In this document: positions 11,323 to 20,530 of the stretch, piece by piece | Layout: each line of letters begins with the position of its first letter | How positions within the stretch are numbered: position 1 is the first letter of the stretch | Assembly (NCBI RefSeq): GCF_033118175.1 | Contig: NC_083698.1 | Span: forward strand, 73,935,001-73,999,000 | Length of the DNA stretch: 64,000 nt | From: Dama dama | Lineage: Eukaryota; Chordata; Mammalia; Artiodactyla; Cervidae | Direction: 5' to 3' | Translations under genes and position numbers: made by a program | Notes under the pieces: generated by a model | Database searches by the model: none | Told to the model about the DNA's origin: nothing | What the model saw: only the letters and a program-made list of their open reading frames with translations

Positions 11323-13040
11323 CCAATAACGAGTAATTGAATTTGAGTTTCTCGGGAGATTTTCACTTCATTAAAAAATCTTCACTTCTTATCAAACACT
11401 TAGATATAAAATGTCACCTTCCTGGAGGTAGCCTAAAGTCTGCTCTAGTTTTACAGAACCTTTTTGAATTTTTTTGTGAGATTAGGGGCTGCTGAATACT
11501 TTATTCAAAAGTTAGCCGATGGGGCAGGGAAACTGAAGCTGGGTAAAAAGGAGCAGAGACTGAGCCCCCCTTTCTCCCATCCCAATCCCTTCTCCTCACT
11601 TGGACACACTCAGTGGCTCCCTGGAGACCAGGTGGATCATGACTGCCTTAGTGCTCCACGGAGTCAGAGTAGCCCAGTAGAGCTCCCGACTAAGTCCTCA
11701 CTGTTTGGGTCACTTGTGAGATTCTATTTATGCTTTTTTTTCTTGAGCTGCGATTGTGGTTTTGATTATGATATTTTATAAAAAGATCTAGGGGTGCTGT
11801 TTGTAACACCACCCACTTGAGAGATTGCCTTTCTGAACACACGTGGGAGAGATAGAATGTATGGTATTAGGAGGGTGGTGTTCCTCCATGGACACTCTGG
11901 ACCTTGTAGCTACTTAGGCTCCCTTTTCTGCTGAGCAGATAGGAAGCTCAGTGTCAAGACTGTGGCCACCTTGAGGGAACGGCCAGTACATGACAGTGTG
12001 TAGTTTGGGGTACTAACTTTACCCCAGCTTTTTCTTCTTAAAATTGTTTTCCATTTGTCTTCATTTCCTTATCCATCTGTTTACTTCTCTTCTGACATGT
12101 AATATCCTTGTTAGCCCCATCATTCTTTTTAGAAGAAGTTGGTGTATCAATTAGCAAATACATAAGAACTGTCCTAAATATTTTAAGAAACCTTTTTAAT
12201 ATTTAAGAAGTCCTTTTGATGGATTCTTAGCACTCTGGTCTGAGCTGTAGGCTGGGCTGTTGCAGAAGTCACTGGCTGCTCGTGCCCTATCCCATCCATC
12301 TCCTTCCTGCAGCCCTCTCCTGCAGAGTTGACCCAGCCGCGCAGGGTAGATGCCTCTCTGAGCAAATGCCTCTGTTTCTAGACCCTCTAGACCTTTCCCG
12401 TGGTTCACTTCTGCAGCTCTGGTTCTGCCACTCTGCCCCCCTCCCCCCCCCCCCCCCACCCCGCTTGTCATTTCTGTGAATCTGAAGCCCTCCTCCCACC
12501 CCTTCATCTCTGTCTGCTCTGAGTCAGTTTCCTCTGTGAAAGCAGGGCAGACCACTTCCTGGGTGCTGCTGCTGCCCCTGCTGCATGTGTTGGGTCACAC
12601 TGACTGGGCTGCTCACCCACAGGGGCCTTTGTGCAGATCAGAACAAGGTACTGCACAGGACTTCCTACTACTGGAAACCCGTCTGATGAATGAAAGAGCC
12701 AGGCTGTTTACCCTGTGAGGGGCGCCCTGAGTGTGTGGGGGTGGGGGGTGCCTGCCTGCGCAGTTGTAACTGGTGGGAACTGTCCATGTCCCCAGCACCG
12801 TCAGTCTGGCCAGGGCAGGCCCTCAACACTTGTTTGCTAAGCTAAAGGAAGAACAAAGGTGTGAATTCACACCGTGCTCTTATCTGAAAAATAGCAGGGA
12901 AAGCACACTTGACAAGGCTTTTGCACTGAATATTATGAATATATTATAATGCTGAGATGTCCCCCCCCCCCCCCCCCATCTCAGTATTTCTGAAATGACA
13001 GATACCTTAGTCAGTGGACTGTGGTAGGGGAGGACACAGC
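11323..13040. other. No gene seen; C-tracts and a poly-C hairpin
   Basis: Unique sequence with two pure or nearly pure C tracts (about 12437-12459 and 12961-12977). Frames over the first C tract are low-complexity artefacts. The second tract sits in the loop of an inverted repeat listed separately. I see no exon with family resemblance. Confidence 0.4.
12948..12988. repeat. Inverted repeat with poly-C loop
   Basis: AATGCTGAGATG (12948-12959) and CATCTCAGTATT (12977-12988) pair at 11 of 12 positions. They enclose one T and 16 C residues. No transposon ends are recognised. Confidence 0.85.
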
Positions 13041-13245
13041 CCCTGGAGCTGGACTACTTGGGCCTGAATCCCAGGGCTTCTTACACACTTATTAGTGAGA
13101 TTCTGGGCATTTTACTTAACCTTGTTGTGCCTGTTTTAACAATAGTTTGTTCCCCTACTTCCTGGGGTTGTAGTGAGAGTGCAATGGATTAATATATGTG
13201 CAGTGCTTAGAATATCACCAGGCACATAATAAATAGTAAGAGATA
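13041..13245 (+). repeat. MIR SINE
   Basis: Carries MIR landmarks in order: 'ctggactacttgggcctgaatccc', 'ttactta', a 'cctgttttaacaatag' version of the core, 'gggttgtagtgag' and 'accaggcacataataaatag'. Confidence 0.8.
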
Positions 13246-13689
13246 TGAGTAGTAGCTATTAGCAGTACCATTAAAGGCTACATAGACACTTACTATGTTG
13301 CTGTTTCCTTTTAACCCTGAAAAGCTGTTTTCATGCATGGAGCCCAGCTCACATGGATGGATAAGCATCCTGTGTCAGCAGCCGCGGACGGGCCCCATTC
13401 TGTGTGCTGAGGTGGAACACCCTCTCTTGCCTGCACCAGTTTTCTGGTTTGCTGCAAGAGAACATGCACAGGACACTGACAGGAAACCAGCAGGTTTTGT
13501 TTTTTCTTCTTAATATAGCAAAAGAGAAAGAGGGGAAAACCAGATAAGGCTCATTTTAGAACTTAACTTCTCCAAAGCTTAGATTGGTAATAAATCTTAG
13601 CTGTGTAAAACTATCAACCAAAGAAAATTATATTTGAGAAAGTGATTATTTATCCATTAATTCATTCACTGCACTAAGCAGCTTGTTGG

Positions 13690-13758
13690 ATTTTAGTTCC
13701 CTGACCAGGGATTGAGAGCCTGGAGTCTTACCCTGTGGACCACCGGGGAATTCCCTGA
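13690..13758 (-). mobile_element. CHR-type SINE fragment beside a COA1 exon
   Basis: The antisense body 'ttagttccctgaccagggattgag...' ends at 'ccggggaattccct'. It stops about 40 bases before the COA1 exon at 13797. The branch-point-like TCTAATG and pyrimidine tract of that exon therefore begin almost at the SINE border. Confidence 0.75.
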
Positions 13759-13796
13759 AAAAGTTCTTCTAATGTAAAGTTTTTGTCTGATTGCAG

Positions 13797-13848
13797 GGCA
13801 ACCTTCCTTAGATGGTTTTCAAGGAAACTGGGCTACGAAGTGGCAAAG
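13797..13848 (+). CDS. COA1: COA1, probable first coding exon
   Basis: COA1 is a small inner-membrane factor of mitochondria, acting early in assembly of cytochrome c oxidase (MITRAC complex) and other respiratory modules. This 52-base exon has a good acceptor (pyrimidine tract ending ttgcag at 13791-13796) and donor (aaag|gtaatg). An ATG at 13812 opens a frame (MVFKETGLRSGK) that joins the next exon with matching phase (1 + 2 bases make a Gly codon). The result is a 150-residue protein, close to the 146 residues I recall for human COA1. Human starts MMWQKYAGSRRS. At the aligned place this exon has ACGAAGTGGCAAAG, which looks like the human ATGATGTGGCAAAAG lacking both start codons. Exon identity is inferred, and the alternative start is 15439. 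Confidence 0.6.
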
Positions 13849-14357
13849 GTAATGACTCTTCTGGGGCCTAGCTCCCCATCTGATGCCTCCTGGTGTCCTC
13901 AAGTTAGACAGTGGATGGATGTCTTTCCTCAAAGAGTCGTGGGTTCCCCTGGTCCTCACTGTTCACTTGTGGCTGGCTGCAAGACCATGTCAGGGATGCG
14001 GTGGGCTCTTCTCTGAATTGCTTAGGACTTTTCCTCCTATCTCATGCTCGCTTGAGAAACAACAGCTGTGTAGAAAGCTGTGCATGACTCCTGCTCACCA
14101 CCACACCCTGTTGAGCTCTCCTTCACGTTAAGCAAGATCTGACTAATGCATTCTTTGGAGATGCTCTGCCTGTTTTCATCATGAGACTAAATGGTTTTTT
14201 CCCAGATCACACTACTGTAATTGAGTTTACCCTCCACTTTGAGAAATATCCTTACCTACCAGAGAGCACAGCAGAGACTCCTACGGCATTGGAGTACACT
14301 GATTTGGAGTTTTGGTACCCTTTCCTTGGTTGAACAGAACAGTATATGAGTAAACAA

Positions 14358-14564
14358 TTTAGTGAAGTCACTCAGTCGTGTCTGACTCTTTGCGACCCCA
14401 TAGACTGTAGTCTACCAGGCTCCTCTCTCCATGGGATTTTCCAGGCAATAATACTGGAGTGGGTTGCCATTTCCTTCTCCAAGGGATCTTCCCAACCCAG
14501 GGATCGAACCTGGGTGTCCTGCATTGTAGACAGACGCTTTACCGTCTGAGCCACCAGGGAAGAA
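14358..14564 (-). mobile_element. Bov-tA SINE in COA1 intron
   Basis: A nearly full-length antisense copy ('agtgaagtcactcagtcgtg' to 'gtctgagccaccagggaag') with intact B-box-like sequence. Low divergence suggests a young insertion. Confidence 0.9.
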
Positions 14565-15430
14565 TCCAAATAATATAGGGATGATCAGAAACTTCATCTT
14601 TTTTAATTCGATTTATCTAAACCCTGAGTTTGATATTTCTGTGTAGAACTGGTCAACTTTAGCCCTGTCAGAGGGTGTGTTTAATGATCCGTTCCCAGAA
14701 AGAGTATCTACATGAGGAACTTTCTCTAACAGGCCGCCTTCTGAACCTTCAGGATTCATTTACCTTCAGGTTGCAGAAATGATAGGCAGGCAGCTGTTCT
14801 TACTCTCCATCCCCTAGAAGGTGGAGGAGCAGACGGTGGGAATGTGTTCATCTTGACTCAGGTTGGTTAGCAGAGACTCTCGCTGATCTGAGTCCAGTGC
14901 AATGGGTTTGGTGCACTGAACTTGCTGAGCTGGCTCCTCTCCATGTCTTCATTCAGCCTGAAAGTCATGGCCAGTTTCCTTATCCAGGGGGTGGGGCATT
15001 TCTCAGAATATGAAAGAAAGCAGCCAGTGACTGCTCTGGCCCGCTTGTAGGCTTACAAGACCAGCTATTGCCACAAAGGGAGAAGCTTCCTGTTTACCAG
15101 CCGGCGTGAGACAAAGTGGTGGTGCTTCCTGGCTGTGTGGGACTTGGCACGTGGGCCACATTCTGTCCATCAGGACGGCAGGGCTGAATGCCTGCTCTGT
15201 GCTCAGCCCTTGCCCCTGTGGCCCCGGTCCTGGATGCAGGCCACCCTCCGGAGGGCACTTTTGCTTGGGCTCCAGAACTGGCCCTGGGCTTCTGAAAGGC
15301 AAGGCGGCCTTGCCTCCTTGCTGGCTTCCTCCTTAGCTTTCCCTTCCCCATGGGGCCCAATCCAGGCAGAGCCCTTGGCACGAACCTGAATCTCACCATA
15401 AATTCACCTCTTTTGTTCCTAAGTCTCTAG
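14565..15430. other. COA1 intron, no repeat recognised
   Basis: Unique, moderately GC-rich sequence. Open frames at 15003-15399 overlap on both strands and end short of the COA1 exon. None is supported. The acceptor of the next exon (cctaagtctctag) closes the interval. Confidence 0.4.
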
Positions 15431-15523
15431 GAAGCAGGATGCCAATGCCTCTGGGGAAGCAGGTCTTTCTCGCCGGAGTGGCAGCTAGTGGGAGCTGCGC
15501 CATTCTGTACTACCTGGTCCAGA
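15431..15523 (+). CDS. COA1: COA1, transmembrane-segment exon
   Basis: This exon runs from acceptor ctctag (15425-15430) to donor aga|gtaagt. It begins GSRMPMPLGK, matching human GSRRSMPLGA, and continues VFLAGVAASGSCAILYYLVQ, a single hydrophobic segment that would anchor the protein in the inner mitochondrial membrane. ATG 15439 is the fallback start if the 13797 exon is untranslated, giving 135 residues. It ends in phase 1, and the split codon A|AA gives Lys with the next exon. Confidence 0.93.
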
Positions 15524-17548
15524 GTAAGTATCCGATGAAGTGCCCACGGCAAGGCTGCCTCCTAGTTCTCTTGGCCCCTTCCTCCATTAAAGGAAATACT
15601 TCAGGTGCTTTCAGCAGATTAGAGAAAGAAGGAAAGGGCTATTTTGAGCAGCCAGTACACCATTCCATTGGCTATAGCTTCCTTCTCATCCTATAATCCC
15701 AGTTTTCCCAGGAGCCACAAGAACAAATAAAAGGAACAGGACTCATTTGCATAAGAAGCCTTGAAAAAGCAAGATGGGCTTTCACCCCTGTGCACATGCA
15801 GGGGATCCATCAAGACTTCTGAGATTATGTAAAGAACAAAGGAAAGGGGGCTACCAGATGGTTCCCAGGTGTGGAAAACTGGCTTTTTCCAGTGTCCTTA
15901 GCCTGTTCACCCTGCCATTCTCTGCTGTTCATTTAGTGGAGGACGGGACACCTTGAGCTGGGGACTGGGGCAGAAGCAGAAATTAAAAGCAGAGTCCAGG
16001 CTGGCAAAATCCTGACAGATGTGGCTTTCAGCCCCACTGCACCTAAATTTGAATTTGTAAAGATTCTTGTGAGCAGCCAAGACATTTAAGGGCATTTCAG
16101 TGCTACTGGTTGCGAAGCAGCAGTAGCTTTTTTTCTCGACTGACTTTCTTTGAAGATTTTTTATGCCTGCCCAGCTTGGCTCCTCACCCTGTTACTTCCT
16201 GCCCTGACATGAGCATCACTCACAGCCAGGCAGATAGCCTCAGCCCCCTCCACCCTTTCTTCCCCACCTTCCTTCAGGGCTGACCCAGAGGTCTCTGGGT
16301 CTAGAGGTGGCCAGAGATGAGCATTCCCAGGGATAATTCATACTGGAATAGCTCAGCACCATTGCCCCTCTGCCAGAGCAATGGAGGCAGAACATGACAG
16401 GAATGAATCCATTTTCAGGTTGAGGGCCTTGGCAGCCTTTCCTTCTGAGGGAGCTGGGGTCAGCTAATAGTGATAGTACAGTGGGCTCTGCCACCAACTG
16501 CCTGGGTTGAATCCCAACTCCCAACTCTGGCCTAGCTGTGTGACCTTATGGGGGAGTCTGTCTTCTTCCTGGGCCTGAGTTATCTATGTGATGAGGGGTA
16601 ATATTCAGGGCCTATGTGTGAGGTTGTTGTAAAAATTAAATCAGTCTCACAACTTGTGGGATACAGAGAAATTGCTCAGGGAAGATGGTCTGGATGCTAC
16701 CTCTACTCCTCCGCTTATCATGGCTGGGACCTTGCTCGCGCCTGCAGCCCTCTCCTGGGAGGCCATCCTGGAAGGGCATTCTCCTTGACCCCTCCAGGCT
16801 CAAGCCGCCTTTCCCGTCCGTTACAGTGATCTGGCCCACGTCTTTCTTGTTGCCACACTGACAGCCATACTTGAGAAGCTTAGCTTCCTTTGGTCTCTCC
16901 CTGGGGAGGCTTGTCGTACCTCATGCTTTCAGAGAAGTGCTTCCTGGAGTTCCCAGCAGCCTTTGGGCCAAGGATACCTGAGGCTGAGAGCAGTTTATCT
17001 ACATGAAATGTTGGCATAAATCTGTAAACTTGACAAGTTAGCCTTTTCATGTCCTATTACTTGGCCTAAGGGTTTTGTTTTTGGTGGTGCGGTCTCTCTA
17101 TATTTTGCTGGTTTATCAGGACCTTCCTCTTAGTGGAAGGAGGAATGTTCAGAAATCGAGTTAGATTCTAGCCCTAACTCTGCTTCAGATTTTCCTTGTC
17201 ACTGAGCAAGTCATGGAATCACAGGACATAGAAATAGAAAGAAAGTTAGAGAAGGTCTGATCAGACACCTTACGTGGAGAGGCAGTGAATGAGGTGAGGA
17301 AATAAGCAATGAAGAAATTGACACAGAAAGATCAAATACCTTGCTCAAGGTCACCTGCCACACCCCTACAGATGCTGATTTCCTGTTTTGGAGTCTCTAA
17401 AATGGACAGATTAGGTAGACCTTATTAATAATTCCACCTATTGATTTCATGTTTGTTTCTGTTTTCCATGTTGTACGTGAATTGTGTCATCTAACTTTCT
17501 ACAAGTTCAATAAAGGAAATAAATGTAACCCCTCTCTTTTACACTTAG
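15524..17548. other. COA1 intron with one MIR
   Basis: A MIR SINE lies at about 16470-16690: 'cagtgggctctgccaccaactgcctgggttgaatcccaac' order, then 'gctgtgtgacctta' and 'gaggttgttgtaaaaatta'. The rest is unique. The 17280-17370 stretch resembles an old MIR-like 'ttgctcaaggtcacc' motif. No other coding exon is seen. Confidence 0.55.
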
Positions 17549-17697
17549 AAACTTTTTCCAGAGCTTCCTATTACCAGCTGGCTCTGGAGCAGCTGCACAG
17601 CCACCCTGAGGCACTGGAAGCTCTGGGCACTCCCCTCAACGTTCACTACCTGCAGCTCACTGACAAGTACAACTTCGTGGACATCGCCGATGCAAAG
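17549..17697 (+). CDS. COA1: COA1, start of the Coa1 domain
   Basis: Acceptor tttacacttag and donor aaag|gtgacc bound a 149-base exon. It encodes KTFSRASYYQLALEQLHSH, PEALEALGTPLNVHYLQL and TDKYNFVDIADAK. Each block aligns with the human protein (YYKLAVEQLQSHPEAQEALG, NIHYLKL, NFVDIVDAK). It is the first half of the TIM21-like Coa1 domain, which faces the intermembrane space. The exon ends in phase 0. A longer open frame over it is read-through into the intron, not an isoform I can support. Confidence 0.96.
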
Positions 17698-19346
17698 GTG
17701 ACCTGCTCCCCCGCGAGCTGTGGGCTGGGTGCCCGCTGGGCTGAGGAGGGGCTGCTGTAATCTGGAAAGGGTCTTGGAGCAAGCTGGAGAGAAAGGTGTG
17801 AGATGGGAAAATCCACTATGTAAAACTGCCACTGGGTGTCACTTAGCACCTTTTTAAAAAAAAAAAGCATTGTGGATTAATTAACTTTCACATAAGTTTT
17901 CTTCCTTTCCGGGGAATTGATGTGGCAAGGAAAAGCCTGTTTGTGCTCAGGTCACCATCTTGAACTAAAGGTTGTCGAGAAATGATCAGTGGTGGTACGC
18001 CAGTATTTCAATTCTGAACTTGAAATATACCTACAGCTAATTGGTGCTCATTCAAATCTAAAAACTCTTTAAACTCTAGTTTTAAATGTAAAAGCTTCCA
18101 TGCAATGCCAGTCCATTTTTTCAGCTATATCTCACTTTTATAGTTCAACTGATAAAACTCAACTGAACATAAAAAGCATTTTTTCCCCTTCTGTTTAATA
18201 TGTTAGAGGAATGATTCTAAGTTGTGTGGGGAATACAGAAAAGACTTTGAGGGAGTTTATGGCTCTGGTTCCCTCTGCCAGCATGTTCTCAGCAGAGGTG
18301 TGGCTGGGAGAATGGGCTGAGTGAGGCAATGAAAGGGCTGTGACGTCATCTTGTGAGGTGTGCATTTGATTCTGTGACAAGCAAAAGGCCTGGAGTATTT
18401 GGAGGATAAGAGTGAGCTGATCTGACCTAGTTTATTTTTGTTCTTGTTGTTTTATTAACAGAAACAGTTTTATTGGAATTCTCCCCCTAACTACAAAAGC
18501 AATTTGTGCTCAAGTATTCTAAAAGTGGTCAGTGGTTTAAAAAACTTTTGACGTCTAGTTGATTTTATGTTAGGTTAGTCCAATTTGTTGGCATATAACT
18601 GTTCATAGTCTTCTCCTATGATTCTGTATCTGTACTAAGAGTTGTGGCTCGTCGTCTTTCATTTCTTATTCGGGTCCACTCCTATTTTCTTGAGTCTGGC
18701 TAGAGGTTTGTTGATTTTATCTTTTCCCAGCTCTAGATTATATTTATCTTTTCTATTGTTTTAAATCTATTAATTTCCTCTGATTTTTATTATTTCCTTT
18801 CACTGACTTTGGGCTTTGTTCTAACTCCTTTATGGTCCAGATCAGAGTATGAACCAATTTGCTCCTAATAGTTACCCTTGTTAAACAAACAGTGGACTTG
18901 TTTTTATTTTTCTATCATGAAAAGTTTCAAGTATATGGAAACAATGAAAGAATTTATGCTGTGGAACCCATATAGCTGCTACCTGGATTCTGTAATTCTG
19001 GATTCTCAGTGTGCTTTATTCCATACCTATTTGCCTACCTCTATTTGTTCATGAACCTATCTTATTATTTTCAAATATCCACACACTTAACCTTTAAATT
19101 CATAAGCTGTATATCATTAACTAGAGTTTATAGTTGCTTTTTTTTTTGACATAAAATTTACCTTCTGTGATCTATGTCTCCTATCTGATGAATTTTAACA
19201 AATGCATCCCCCTAGGCAACTCAAGCCCCTACCTAGATACTATAGACTGTTCCTATCACCTCAGAGTGGCCTCATGCTCTTCTCACTTTATAGCTATCTC
19301 TGAGAGAACAGCGTTGTATCCACTTATGTCTCTTTATACCCCCCAG
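17698..19346. repeat. COA1 intron with ancient L1 fragments
   Basis: About 18640-18830 reads as an antisense old L1 ORF2 piece ('agaggtttgttgattttatc', 'tttaaatctattaatttcctc'). About 18890-19330 resembles another old L1 region. It ends almost at the acceptor of the next exon, so part of the pyrimidine tract may be repeat-derived. 17698-18630 is otherwise unrecognised. Confidence 0.5.
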
Positions 19347-19423
19347 CTGAAGATCCCTGTTTCTGGACCAAAGTCAGAGGGCCATCTCTATGTCAGCTCA
19401 TCCAGAGATGCCCCCTTTAAGAG
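19347..19423 (+). CDS. COA1: COA1, second half of the Coa1 domain
   Basis: Acceptor taccccccag and donor aag ag|gtatga bound 77 bases encoding LKIPVSGPKSEGHLYV then SSSRDAPFKR, matching human LKIPVSGSKSEGLLYV and HSSRGGPFQR. It begins in phase 0 and ends in phase 2, and the split Arg codon is AG|G. The surrounding 165-codon open frame is mostly intron. Confidence 0.96.
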
Positions 19424-20216
19424 GTATGATGGGAAAGTGGGTGGGGAGCAGGAGGAGAACCTTCTTCTGGAAATAATCTTGATTTCCCTTTTCAACTGCA
19501 GTTGTATGAGTGTGGCACCAAGAATTAGTTTCACAGCCAGGACGACATGCGTGCCAGTGCTTTTGCCCTTAGCTCAGTCCGGACATCTTATCCAATGCGA
19601 ACTACTGAATCGTCCTCTCCTCATGCTACTGAATTTGAGGAGCTTTACAGTTGGTGTGGTCTAGGTCTGCCGTGCTGTATCACAGTTTCCAACACTGCTG
19701 CCTCTGTCGTTACAAGTGAATAAAAGACTGGGTTCCTCTTCCAGAGTTATTCATCACATTTTTTATGTAAGCTCTCCCTCCACCCCCATTAATTGGCTTT
19801 TCTTGTCTGGTTGCCAGGAGCTAAGTCACTCACTTCCCCCACGGGAAGCCTCTCTCTGAGATGTTTGCTCTTTAGCCAGGATGCGTTTTAATTCCTGGGG
19901 ACAAAAGGAGCAGGCAGTCCCTGCCTGGCCTCGCTGACCCCTGAGCCTGGGATTAGAGGAGGAGCTGAAGGTCGAGGGGAATTAGGAAACCAGGAATGAG
20001 GTGCTCCTTCTCTGATGCCAGCCATTCATTGTGAAACTTGCCTTGATGGCGATTTAAATAAAGATAGCCTGGAATGGAATAAAAGGTTAAAACATTGCTA
20101 ACATAATATAGTTTTAAAAATTTAAGACATTCCAAACAACTGCTTATTTCCTTTTAAACCATGTCTTTTGCCTTAGTGTTCTGTTGATGAGAGACTATAC
20201 TTTTCCTTTTTCTCAG

Positions 20217-20313
20217 GTGGAACCTTCAGGAGGTCTTCTTAGAGCTCAAGGACGGTCAGCAGATTCCCCTGTTCAAGCCCAGCAGGGACAACGACGAGGT
20301 GAAAAAGGAGTGA
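20217..20313 (+). CDS. COA1: COA1, last coding exon
   Basis: After acceptor ttttctcag the exon reads WNLQEVFLELKDGQQIPLF then KPSRDNDEVKKE and stop TGA at 20311-20313. The end matches human DEVKKE and the block ELKDGQQIP is unchanged. One codon is missing relative to human (the RDND versus GENGD region). The highly charged C-terminus is typical of the family. The 3'UTR follows directly. Confidence 0.96.
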
Positions 20314-20530
20314 AAATAATGATCAGCTCCCTCTGCTCCTGGCCTCGCTGGTTAGCACGCGCCCCCCAGGGCTGCAGGTGCGGCCATATGGTGATCTCCG
20401 TATCATTCTAATTTATCCACAGTGAACCCTACTGAAGTTTTTAATCAGAAACTTACTAAAATTTATAATAATTTGAAAGTTCTCTGTATAGAAGAAAAGT
20501 ATAGAATAAAAGGAATCAGTATTAATAATG
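20314..20530 (+). other. COA1: COA1 3'UTR, probable
   Basis: Sequence immediately after the stop is unique and AT-rich. It extends at least to an AATAAA at 20505-20510. The real cleavage site cannot be fixed from sequence only, since further AATAAA words occur downstream. Confidence 0.5.
20505..20510 (+). promoter_or_regulatory. COA1: Candidate COA1 poly(A) signal
   Basis: Canonical AATAAA lies about 190 bases after the COA1 stop codon, the first such hexamer on the sense strand after the stop. Use is not shown. Confidence 0.45.

Noticed and set aside
12183..12555. Overlapping Gly-rich and Pro-rich frames near 12450
   Set aside because: They are produced by translation of the poly-C tract in several frames.
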